Below, in pieces: positions 27,925 through 36,305 of a stretch of DNA of 64,000 nucleotides (position 1 is its first letter; every line of letters begins with the position of its first letter). The notes under the pieces are model-generated. The model saw only the letters and a program-made list of their open reading frames with translations. It was not told where the DNA came from and searched no databases. Source of the DNA: Flavobacterium gawalongense (GTDB taxonomy: Bacteria > Bacteroidota > Bacteroidia > Flavobacteriales > Flavobacteriaceae); assembly GCF_007097265.1 (NCBI RefSeq), contig NZ_VJZP01000002.1, forward strand, positions 62,001 through 126,000. Direction: 5' to 3'. The translations under genes were made by a program, and so were the position numbers.

Positions 27925-29451
27925 ATGAACACAACAAAAACAATTCAATCTGCATTAATTTCGGTATTTTCAAAAGAAGGTCTTGAACCAATTGTAAGAA
28001 AATTACATGAGCAAAATGTTACACTTTATTCTACTGGAGGAACCGAGGATTTTATTAAAAACTTAGGAATCCCTGTTGTTCCTGTTGAAGATGTAACTTC
28101 TTATCCTTCAATTCTTGGTGGTAGAGTTAAAACATTACATCCAAAAGTTTTTGGAGGAATCTTAAACCGTCAGGACAATGATAGCGATGTGCAACAAATG
28201 CAAGAGTTCAATATCCCGCAAATTGATTTAGTGATTGTTGATTTGTACCCGTTCGAAAAAACTGTTGCTTCAGGAGCAAGTGAATCAGATATTATTGAAA
28301 AGATAGATATTGGTGGAATTTCTTTGATTCGTGCTGCCGCGAAAAACTTTAAAGACACCGTGATAGTGGCTTCTGTTGATGAATACAGTTTACTTTTAGA
28401 TTTGATTACTGATCAAAATGGAGCTACTACTCTTTCAGACAGAAAATTATTGGCTACAAAAGCATTTCATGTTTCATCACATTACGATACGGCAATTTTC
28501 AATTATTTCAATACCGATGAAACAATTTACAAACAAAGTATCGCTAACGGTCAAGTCTTGAGATACGGTGAAAACCCGCATCAAAAAGGATTTTTCTTTG
28601 GTGATTTTGATGCAATGTTCAAAAAAGTTCACGGAAAAGAATTATCGTACAACAATTTATTAGATGTAGATGCTGCTGTAAATTTAATTAATGAATTTAA
28701 AAATGACGGCCCTACTTTTGCCATATTAAAACACAATAATGCTTGTGGTCTTGCTACAAGAAAAAACATTAGCGAAGCATATTTAGCTGCATTAGCTTGC
28801 GATCCAACTTCGGCTTTTGGAGGTGTTTTGATTTCCAATACAAAAATTGATGTAGCAACTGCCACAGAAATAAACAAATTATTTTGCGAAGTGGTCATTG
28901 CACCAGAATATGATACAGAAGCTACCGCCATTTTACAAGAGAAAAAAAATAGAATTATATTAGTTCAAAATGAAGTAGCTTTACCACAAAAGCAAGTACG
29001 TACTTGCTTGAACGGAATTTTAGTTCAAGAAAGAAACAACATCACAGACAATAAAGAGGACTTAAGAACCGTTACAATAACAGCTCCTACAGAACAAGAA
29101 GTCCAAGATTTATTATTTGCTTCTAAAATTTGCAAAAACACAAAATCAAATACGATTGTTTTTGCAAAAAATGGTACACTTATTGCTTCAGGTACAGGAC
29201 AAACATCAAGAGTTGATGCCTTATTACAAGCCATAGAAAAAGCAACTAATTTTCATTTTGACTTACATGGAGCCGTGATGGCAAGTGATGCTTTTTTTCC
29301 TTTCCCAGATTGTGTGGCTATTGCAAAAGAAGCAGGAATAACAGCTGTAATTCAGCCTGGAGGATCAATAAAAGACGAATTAAGCATCAATTATTGTAAT
29401 GAAAATAAAGTTGCAATGGTATTTACAGGAACGCGCCATTTTAAACATTAA
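27925..29451 (+). CDS. purH: Bifunctional AICAR formyltransferase / IMP cyclohydrolase
   Basis: Last two steps of purine synthesis. 508 residues from MNTTKTIQSALISVFSKEG; the frame continues upstream for 31 codons, but these precede the promoter. The IMP cyclohydrolase (MGS-like) domain covers about 1-195 (LYSTGGTEDFIK, SILGGRVKTLHPKVFGGIL). The transformylase domain follows, with LRYGENPHQKG, ILKHNNACGLATRKNISEAY (catalytic Lys-His) and VADAFFPFPD-like MASDAFFPFPD, and IQPGGSIKDELSI near the end. It lies directly upstream of the mre operon but has a promoter-like element between. Confidence 0.96.
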   Translation: MNTTKTIQSALISVFSKEGLEPIVRKLHEQNVTLYSTGGTEDFIKNLGIPVVPVEDVTSYPSILGGRVKTLHPKVFGGILNRQDNDSDVQQMQEFNIPQIDLVIVDLYPFEKTVASGASESDIIEKIDIGGISLIRAAAKNFKDTVIVASVDEYSLLLDLITDQNGATTLSDRKLLATKAFHVSSHYDTAIFNYFNTDETIYKQSIANGQVLRYGENPHQKGFFFGDFDAMFKKVHGKELSYNNLLDVDAAVNLINEFKNDGPTFAILKHNNACGLATRKNISEAYLAALACDPTSAFGGVLISNTKIDVATATEINKLFCEVVIAPEYDTEATAILQEKKNRIILVQNEVALPQKQVRTCLNGILVQERNNITDNKEDLRTVTITAPTEQEVQDLLFASKICKNTKSNTIVFAKNGTLIASGTGQTSRVDALLQAIEKATNFHFDLHGAVMASDAFFPFPDCVAIAKEAGITAVIQPGGSIKDELSINYCNENKVAMVFTGTRHFKH

Positions 29452-29457
29452 TTTGTT

Positions 29458-29465
29458 TAACTTTG
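29458..29465 (+). promoter_or_regulatory. Putative -7 element of the mre operon
   Basis: TAACTTTG, a match to TAnnTTTG, starts six bases after the purH stop and lies 40 bases before the mreB ATG. No TTG stands at -33, so purH read-through is also possible. Confidence 0.5.
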
Positions 29466-29505
29466 CGGGTCTCAAATTTATAACTTTTTAACCCCTAAAA
29501 AACTT

Positions 29506-30534
29506 ATGGGATTTTTTGATTTCATGACCGAGGATATCGCGATAGATCTTGGTACCGCTAACACTTTAATCATACATAATGATAAAGTAGTAATTGACAG
29601 CCCTTCAATAGTTGCCCGTGATAGAGTATCAGGCAAAATCATTGCTGTAGGAAAAGAAGCAAGTATGATGCAGGGTAAAACACATGAAAACATTAAGACA
29701 ATAAGGCCTTTGAAAGATGGCGTAATTGCTGATTTTGATGCTTCCGAAAAAATGATAAGCTTATTCATAAAAAGCATCCCAGCATTGAAGAAAAGAATGT
29801 TTACTCCCGCATTAAGAATGGTTGTTTGTATTCCTTCAGGTATTACTGAAGTTGAAATGAGAGCAGTTAAAGAATCTTGCGAAAGAGTAAACGGCAAGGA
29901 AGTCTATTTGATACACGAGCCTATGGCAGCAGCTATTGGTATTGGAATCGACATTATGCAACCTAAAGGAAACATGATAGTAGATATCGGTGGTGGAACA
30001 ACTGAAATTGCTGTAATCGCATTAGGCGGAATTGTATGTGACAAATCGGTAAAAATTGCCGGGGATGTATTTACAAATGACATCGTATATTACATGCGTA
30101 CCCAACACAATCTTTTTGTTGGAGAAAGTACGGCTGAGAAAATAAAAATCCAAATTGGAGCAGCCATTGAAGATTTAGAAACTCCTCCAGAAGACATGTC
30201 AGTCCAAGGAAGAGATTTACTTACCGGAAAACCAAAACAAGTAGAAGTTTCCTACCGTGAAATAGCAAAAGCATTAGACAAATCAATTCAAAGAATTGAA
30301 GATGCTGTAATGGAAACCCTGTCTCAAACACCTCCAGAATTAGCAGCTGATATTTACAATACAGGTATTTATCTTGCAGGTGGTGGATCTATGTTAAGAG
30401 GTCTTGATAAAAGAATTTCACAAAAAACAGATTTACCTGTTTATATTGCTGAAGATCCGTTAAGAGCAGTAGTTCGAGGAACTGGTATGGCACTAAAAAA
30501 CATTACAAAATTTAAAAGTATCTTGATAAAATAA
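29506..30534 (+). CDS. mreB: Rod shape-determining protein MreB
   Basis: Bacterial actin that guides lateral wall synthesis under the inner membrane. 342 residues, full length. Phosphate 1 loop IDLGTANTLI (13-22), GGGTTEIAVIAL (phosphate 2, about 165-176), adenosine motif GGGSMLRGLDKRI near the C-terminus. The N-terminal MGFFDFMTED forms a short amphipathic start. It leads an operon with mreC, mreD, mrdA and rodA. Confidence 0.97.
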   Translation: MGFFDFMTEDIAIDLGTANTLIIHNDKVVIDSPSIVARDRVSGKIIAVGKEASMMQGKTHENIKTIRPLKDGVIADFDASEKMISLFIKSIPALKKRMFTPALRMVVCIPSGITEVEMRAVKESCERVNGKEVYLIHEPMAAAIGIGIDIMQPKGNMIVDIGGGTTEIAVIALGGIVCDKSVKIAGDVFTNDIVYYMRTQHNLFVGESTAEKIKIQIGAAIEDLETPPEDMSVQGRDLLTGKPKQVEVSYREIAKALDKSIQRIEDAVMETLSQTPPELAADIYNTGIYLAGGGSMLRGLDKRISQKTDLPVYIAEDPLRAVVRGTGMALKNITKFKSILIK

Positions 30535-30636
30535 GGTCTTATTGACAATTTAAATAACGCTTTACAAACTATACCCTGTTATAGTTTTGCAAGTAGAAAT
30601 TTAAGATAAAACCTGAAACAAAATAACCAATAGTAC

Positions 30637-31461
30637 ATGCAGCAAATATTCAATTTTATATTTAAAAACAGTAATAGATTACTGTTTTTGCTGCTTTTGG
30701 GCATTTCACTCCTGCTCACTATTCAATCTCATTCTTTTCATAGAAGTAAAATAATTAGTTCCGCTAACTTTTTAACTGGCGGAGTTTATGAAAAAATTAA
30801 TTCTGTAAATGAGTATTTGAATTTAAAGACTCAAAACGATGCACTGGCACTTGAAAATGCAGCATTAAAAAGCCAACTCTTTAATCGTAAAGACACAACT
30901 GCGGTACCAAAATTGGATAGTCTGAAAGGTGTAAAAGCTAAAGACATCATCGTTTCAAAAGTGATCCATAATTCGTATAATGTTCACGAAAATTATTTAA
31001 CATTAAATTCTGGAGAATTGCAGGGCGTAAAAACAGACATGGGTGTCATCAATAGTTTGGGAATTGTAGGGATTATAGACAATACTTCTCCGCACTATTC
31101 AACTGTGATTAGTATTTTAAATAAAAAATCTCAAATTAACGCAAAGATTAAAAAATCAAATCACTTTGGATCTTTGATTTGGAATGGAAAAAGCACAGGT
31201 TTTGTTCAATTGATAGATGTTCCAAGATTAGCAGCTATTAGAAAAGGGGATACCATTGTAACAGGGGGTCAATCAGTAATATTTCCTGAGAATATCAACA
31301 TCGGAACTATAAGTAAAATTTATACTGACAATCAAACCAATTACTATACATTGGACATAAAACTTTTCAATGATATGACAAACCTAGGACATGTTTATAT
31401 TATAAAAAGTAAAGATCGAGAAGAACTTATTAATTTAGAAAAAAAAGAAAAAGATGAATAG
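30637..31461 (+). CDS. mreC: Rod shape-determining protein MreC
   Basis: Periplasmic scaffold of the elongasome. 274 residues: one membrane helix (about 14-30, LLFLLLLGISLLLTIQS), a coiled coil (about 55-85, LKTQNDALALENAALKSQLF) and two beta-barrel domains with SGELQGVKTDMGVI and GDTIVTGGQSVIFPENI. It overlaps mreD by eight bases, indicating coupled translation. Confidence 0.95.
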   Translation: MQQIFNFIFKNSNRLLFLLLLGISLLLTIQSHSFHRSKIISSANFLTGGVYEKINSVNEYLNLKTQNDALALENAALKSQLFNRKDTTAVPKLDSLKGVKAKDIIVSKVIHNSYNVHENYLTLNSGELQGVKTDMGVINSLGIVGIIDNTSPHYSTVISILNKKSQINAKIKKSNHFGSLIWNGKSTGFVQLIDVPRLAAIRKGDTIVTGGQSVIFPENINIGTISKIYTDNQTNYYTLDIKLFNDMTNLGHVYIIKSKDREELINLEKKEKDE

Positions 31462-31960
31462 CACTTTGTTAGTCAATATTTTTCGTTTCGTTCTGTTATT
31501 GGCAGTCCAAATTATTATTTTCAATAATATGAATTTTTTGGGCTATATAAGTCCATTCCCATATTTGCTTTTTATAATACTATATCCCGTAAACGGTAAT
31601 AAATCCGGGTTATTGATAGCCAGTTTCTTACTTGGTCTTATAATGGATATGTTTTCTAATTCAGGGGGCATACATGCTACAGCTTGTTTAGTACTCGCTT
31701 ATTTCAGGCCCTATATTTTTAAATTTTCATTTGGCTTGAGCTACGAGTATCAAACTATTAAACTAAATGATGTGTTAACTCCGGAGCGATTCTCTTTTAT
31801 TTTGCTTTCGGTTGTAATTCATCTTTTTACTTTGTTCCTGTTAGAAGCATTTCAATTGAGCTTTTTCTTTGACATTTTACTGCGAACGTTATTGAGTTCC
31901 GTATTTACAATACTAATTTGCATCATAATAATATATCTTATTAAGCCAAACAAAAGATGA
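31454..31960 (+). CDS. mreD: Rod shape-determining protein MreD
   Basis: 168-residue integral membrane protein with five or six helices; linked by position and length to MreD, whose sequence is poorly conserved. MNFLGYISPFPYLLFIILYP and GLIMDMFSNSGGIHATACL are the recognisable parts. It overlaps both mreC (8 bases) and mrdA (ATGA, 4 bases). Confidence 0.92.
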   Translation: MNSTLLVNIFRFVLLLAVQIIIFNNMNFLGYISPFPYLLFIILYPVNGNKSGLLIASFLLGLIMDMFSNSGGIHATACLVLAYFRPYIFKFSFGLSYEYQTIKLNDVLTPERFSFILLSVVIHLFTLFLLEAFQLSFFFDILLRTLLSSVFTILICIIIIYLIKPNKR

Positions 31961-33891
31961 GAAAATTATTGCTGCCTTCCTTAATCATTGTTGCAGCATC
32001 ATTGCTAGTAATACGGATATTCTATTTGCAAGTCATAGATGATTCGTTCAAACTGAAATCAGACAATAATGCGATTAAAATAAAATATGATTATCCTGAA
32101 AGAGGTTATATTTATGATCGAAATGGCAAATTATTAGTGGCCAATCAGGCTTCTTATGATATCATGGTTATTCCCAGAGAACTAAAGAACACGGACACTT
32201 TAGAATTTTGTCAATTATTGAATATTACAAAAGAGGATTTTATTAAAAAAATAGAAAAGGCTAAAATCTATAGCCCAAGATTACCATCGGTTTTTTTACC
32301 TCAATTAAACAAAAGTGAATTTGCCGCATTTCAGGAAAAAATTAGAAAATTTGAAGGATTTTATTTCCAAAAACGTTCTCTTCGTGATTATGAAGTAGAT
32401 AGTGGTGCCAATATTTTTGGGTTTATCACTCAAGTCAACGAAAAATTAGTTGCTAAAAATCCTTATTACAACAGTGGAGATTTAATTGGAAGACAAGGAG
32501 TTGAGGAGAGTTATGAAGATATCTTACGAGGAATAAAAGGCGTAAAATACATTCAAAAAGACAAATACAACAGAGAAATTGGTTCCTTTAAAGAAGGAAG
32601 ATATGATACTATAGCCGTACAAGGTGAAGACATAAACCTGACTATTGACGCTGAACTTCAGAAATATGGCGAAGAATTAATGATTAATAAAAGAGGTGGA
32701 ATTGTTGCAATTGAGCCAAAAACCGGAGAAATACTCGCTCTTGTTACTGCACCGTCTTATGACCCATCAATATTGGTAGGGAGACAAAGATCTAAAAACT
32801 ACACAAAATTATACCACGACTCCATTGCTAAACCACTTTATGACAGAGGTTTATTAGCCGAGTATCCTCCAGGATCTCCATTTAAAATCCTGACTGGACT
32901 TGTTGCACTTCAAGAAGGAGTCGTAAATGAGCAGACCACTTTTATGTGTAACCACGGTTTTGCTTATGCTCCTGGTCGATTTCAACGATGTCACTGTGGA
33001 GGTGGGCCAAGAGATCTTCATGTTGGGATTTATAAATCTTGTAATGCTTATTTTTCGAATGTTTATTTACGCACCATTGGAAAATATAAAAGTTCACCTT
33101 ATGCCGTGGATGTATGGAGTAATCATATAAAAAGTTTTGGACTCGGACAATTTATGGGTTATGATTTGCCAACAGGAAAAAAAGGAAAAGCACCTACTTC
33201 AAAAACCTATAAAAAAATGTATCCTGATTGGGGTTGGAGTGGGAAAACAATTATATCAAATGCAATAGGACAAGGGGAAGTATTGATGACACCTATTCAG
33301 CTGGCTAATATGATGGCGGCTGTAGCCAATGAAGGTTATTACTACACACCTCATATCATCAAGAAGATTGAAGGTAAAAAAATAGACACTAAATTCACAA
33401 CTAAACACGTTACGACCATAGATAAAAAATATTTTAAACCTATGATAAGTGGTTTGTTTGACGTGTATAATTTAGGAACAGCTGCAGGTTTAAGAGTTGA
33501 AGGGATCGATATTTGTGGTAAAACAGGAACGGCAGAAAATTTTGCAAAAATAGATGGTAAAAGAGTCCAGCTAAAAGACCATTCTATCTTTGTAGCATTT
33601 GCACCAAAAGATAACCCAAAAATCGCAATAGCCATTTTAGTTGAAAATGGAGGATTTGGAGCGACTATAGCAGGTCCCATTGCCAGTTTAATGATTGAAA
33701 AATACCTTAGAAAAAAAATTACAAGAACGGATTTAGAAACCCGAATACTTAATACCAGTTTACAAGCTCAGTATGCCAAATTAGGCGGTCTTTCTGAAGA
33801 CATAAAATTAGAATTAAGAAAGAATGATTCTATTCTGAAAAGCAAAACAGTGATTCCAAAAATAAAAATAGATTCCACTAAAGAAAATTAA
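31957..33891 (+). CDS. mrdA: Penicillin-binding protein 2 (elongasome transpeptidase)
   Basis: 644 residues: N-terminal membrane helix (about 5-22), pedestal domain with PERGYIYDRNGKLL (44-57), and transpeptidase domain with the active-site SxxK in YPPGSPFKIL (about 304-313), SCN in YKSCNAYFSN (about 366-375) and CGKTGTAEN (about 521-529). A Cys/His cluster (FMCNHGFAYAPG, then FQRCHCGGG) before the SCN motif matches the zinc site known in E. coli PBP2. It cross-links lateral peptidoglycan with RodA, encoded 17 bases downstream. Confidence 0.95.
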   Translation: MRKLLLPSLIIVAASLLVIRIFYLQVIDDSFKLKSDNNAIKIKYDYPERGYIYDRNGKLLVANQASYDIMVIPRELKNTDTLEFCQLLNITKEDFIKKIEKAKIYSPRLPSVFLPQLNKSEFAAFQEKIRKFEGFYFQKRSLRDYEVDSGANIFGFITQVNEKLVAKNPYYNSGDLIGRQGVEESYEDILRGIKGVKYIQKDKYNREIGSFKEGRYDTIAVQGEDINLTIDAELQKYGEELMINKRGGIVAIEPKTGEILALVTAPSYDPSILVGRQRSKNYTKLYHDSIAKPLYDRGLLAEYPPGSPFKILTGLVALQEGVVNEQTTFMCNHGFAYAPGRFQRCHCGGGPRDLHVGIYKSCNAYFSNVYLRTIGKYKSSPYAVDVWSNHIKSFGLGQFMGYDLPTGKKGKAPTSKTYKKMYPDWGWSGKTIISNAIGQGEVLMTPIQLANMMAAVANEGYYYTPHIIKKIEGKKIDTKFTTKHVTTIDKKYFKPMISGLFDVYNLGTAAGLRVEGIDICGKTGTAENFAKIDGKRVQLKDHSIFVAFAPKDNPKIAIAILVENGGFGATIAGPIASLMIEKYLRKKITRTDLETRILNTSLQAQYAKLGGLSEDIKLELRKNDSILKSKTVIPKIKIDSTKEN

Positions 33892-33908
33892 TAAGCGATT
33901 CATTCCAA

Positions 33909-35144
33909 ATGAAAAACCAAAGCGTAACAAACAATATAGACTGGATATGCATCATTATCTATAGTGCATTAGTACTAATGGGTTGGTTAAACATTTACTC
34001 CTCCTCCTTAGCCTCTATGGACGGTACTTCAGAAAAGCAGCTTATATTTATTGCATTAACCATCCCATTAATATTCATTGTACTTTCTGTCGATGGGAAA
34101 TTTTACGAAAAATATGCGAGTATCATTTTTGGTATTTCATTATTAACACTCGCTGGTTTATTTGTCTTTGGAAAAACAATAGCGGGGCAACGTTGTTGGT
34201 ATGGTTTTGGAAGTTTTACAATTCAACCTTCCGAATTTGCAAAAGCTGCTACCGCATTGGCATTAGCCAAATATTTAAGCGACACACAAATTAATTTAAA
34301 GGAAGTTAATCGTCAAATACAGGCTTTAGCTATTGTCTTTTTACCTGTGCTCCTTATATTGCCTCAACCCGATCCGGGAAGCGCTTTAATTTATAGTGTA
34401 TTTATTATCGTTCTATATCGCGAAGGCCTTCCTTCATGGTATGTTTGGACAGGCTTCATAACAATTCTATTATTTGTATTAACTTTAATATTAGAGCCCC
34501 AATATGTAATATTAATCGCATTAACGACACTAATTATTGTCCATTTCAAATCAAGATTATCGGATAGAAATATTCTATTAAGTGGTATTCTCTTCGCTTT
34601 AATGTCAGGATTTGTTTTGTCAGTAAATTATGTTTTTGAAAATATTTTCAAACAGCACCATCGAGACCGTTTTAATATTTTATTAGGGAAAACCGTAGAC
34701 TTGAAAGGGATTGGCTATAATACAAACCAATCCGAAATAGCGATTGGTTCAGGAGGCTGGCTCGGGAAAGGATTTCTCGAAGGCACACAAACCAAAGGAG
34801 GTTTTGTACCAGAACAACATACCGATTATATATTTACTACAGTAGGCGAAGAATGGGGCTTCGTAGGCTCATTGGTTGTTATTACTCTTTTTGTGGGCTT
34901 ATTTTTAAGAATAATATACCTCGCCGAAAGACAAAAAACAAAATTTAGCCGAGTATATGGTTATTGTGTTGCGGGAATTTTATTCATTCATTTCTTTGTG
35001 AATATCGCAATGGTAGCAGGTATATTTCCAACGATTGGAGTACCGTTGCCTTTCTTTTCTTATGGAGGATCTGGTCTTTGGGGTTTTACAATCTTACTTT
35101 TTATATTTATAAAAATGGATGCCAATAAAGTTAACGAATGGTAA
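33909..35144 (+). CDS. rodA: Peptidoglycan glycosyltransferase RodA
   Basis: SEDS-family polymerase of the elongasome. 411 residues, about ten helices. Conserved loop WYGFGSFTIQPSEFAKAATA (about 98-117), catalytic-region LPQPDPGSALIY, and AIGSGGWLGKGF / HTDYIFTTVGEEWGF (about 278-320), ending in the family's GVPLPFFSYGGSGLWG. It closes the mre operon. Repeat copy D follows at once. FtsW is the alternative, but the mrdA neighbour decides for RodA. Confidence 0.95.
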   Translation: MKNQSVTNNIDWICIIIYSALVLMGWLNIYSSSLASMDGTSEKQLIFIALTIPLIFIVLSVDGKFYEKYASIIFGISLLTLAGLFVFGKTIAGQRCWYGFGSFTIQPSEFAKAATALALAKYLSDTQINLKEVNRQIQALAIVFLPVLLILPQPDPGSALIYSVFIIVLYREGLPSWYVWTGFITILLFVLTLILEPQYVILIALTTLIIVHFKSRLSDRNILLSGILFALMSGFVLSVNYVFENIFKQHHRDRFNILLGKTVDLKGIGYNTNQSEIAIGSGGWLGKGFLEGTQTKGGFVPEQHTDYIFTTVGEEWGFVGSLVVITLFVGLFLRIIYLAERQKTKFSRVYGYCVAGILFIHFFVNIAMVAGIFPTIGVPLPFFSYGGSGLWGFTILLFIFIKMDANKVNEW

Positions 35145-35164
35145 ATGAAGTGAAATTCATTCGA

Positions 35165-35313
35165 GAATTTGGAGCTTAATCCTGCTATTCATTTCAAGTT
35201 TTTCGCCTCGTTAAAGTTTTAATTATTTTGTCAAGAGCTTCCGTTGGTCGCTTTGACAAAATAGAAAAACTAATAAACGAGCCTTCAAAAGCTTTCCATT
35301 GCTATCAGGGCTA
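35165..35313 (+). repeat. Dispersed repeat family, copy D
   Basis: Diverged copy beginning TTTGGAGCTTAATCCTGCTA and ending CCATTGCTATCAGGGCTA (35313). Nested inverted repeats inside: ATTTTGTCAA (35225-35234) with TTGACAAAAT (35253-35262), and CTCGTT with AACGAG further out. It fills the gap between rodA and the nuclease gene, and its last three bases (CTA) are the minus-strand stop codon TAG of the nuclease. Confidence 0.65.
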
Positions 35314-36168
35314 ATTAAAACTCCAGTTTTTATAATCACTACTTTTTTCCAATTGATTTTCTGTTTTGTCATTCAATTTAGGAAAGAAATCGATTCCTGT
35401 CATCTTTTCGATACGATCAACTGAAACCACAAAACTGTACAATGGTCTATTACTTTCCGAATTGGGAACCAGAAAAGCTATCATTTTAAAATTTCCTCCG
35501 GAGTTATCCAATAAAACTTTATAAAAAAATTCAGGGACTGAAACCTTTTCTTTCCCTATTGTTTTGAGTGAGGATTCTAAAACACCTCCGGTAACTACAT
35601 AAATCCCATCATACTTAGTTGCCCAATAGCGAATTTTTTGTTCTAATCTATTCCAAACGCCACTATTAAAGTCATGCAATTGAGGAGAAATATTGGAAGT
35701 AAAAAAAGTATCATTATAAGCATCGACAACAAACTCCATATCGCCTGCAGGACAAAGATGTCCTTTGTCATATCCTGAATTTTTATAATTCCTCCAATCA
35801 GCAGAACCCGTTTTCACTTTTGGATCTTCAATAAAAAAAGGCCTCTTAAAACTATTATTTTTCAAATAATTTTTCTTCAGTTCGTATGCAACCCATTCTG
35901 CTTGTTCATATTTTTCATTATACGACAATGTATAATACTCGTGTTTTACGATTTGATTGGTTGTAGAAGACGGTAAAAAATTAAATGTTGTTGTTATGTC
36001 TGCGGAATAACTTTTTACATTATCGGAATAGATTTGATTTCCTTCTAAACTATATTGATTAATCCTGTCACCTATAGAATTAATGGCATCCGTATTCTTT
36101 TTACAGGAAGAAAAAAGCAATAAACAAAATAGAATAACAACTGAATTCAACAACTGACTGTTTTTCAT
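35311..36168 (-). CDS. Secreted DNA/RNA non-specific endonuclease (lipoprotein)
   Basis: 285 residues. The signal LFCLLLFSSC has a lipobox with Cys about residue 22, so the enzyme is anchored to a membrane outside the cytosol. The NUC1/Serratia-nuclease-like beta-beta-alpha-metal fold has YDKGHLCPAGDM (about 136-147; the catalytic His in the DRGH-type motif, here DKGH), and FFTSNISPQLHDFNSGVWNR with the metal-binding Asn. It probably degrades external nucleic acids for nutrients. The stop codon lies in repeat copy D. Confidence 0.9.
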   Translation of the reverse strand: MKNSQLLNSVVILFCLLLFSSCKKNTDAINSIGDRINQYSLEGNQIYSDNVKSYSADITTTFNFLPSSTTNQIVKHEYYTLSYNEKYEQAEWVAYELKKNYLKNNSFKRPFFIEDPKVKTGSADWRNYKNSGYDKGHLCPAGDMEFVVDAYNDTFFTSNISPQLHDFNSGVWNRLEQKIRYWATKYDGIYVVTGGVLESSLKTIGKEKVSVPEFFYKVLLDNSGGNFKMIAFLVPNSESNRPLYSFVVSVDRIEKMTGIDFFPKLNDKTENQLEKSSDYKNWSFN

Positions 36169-36223
36169 TTCTAATTAATTTTTAGATTATTATTATTCAT
36201 TTACATCAAAAACACAATAAACT

Positions 36224-36262
36224 AAAAACGCTCCAGGAATTCAAAAAAGAATTTCTGGAGCG
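36224..36262 (-). terminator. Terminator of the tail-specific protease gene
   Basis: CGCTCCAG GAATTC ... GAATTT CTGGAGCG (36229-36262) forms a strong stem; on the minus strand it is followed by a T5 run (36228-36224). It lies 44 bases beyond the protease stop. Confidence 0.8.
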
Positions 36263-36305
36263 CAATAGTAGTCAATTTCACATATGTCATTCATTAAGAA
36301 AACAT

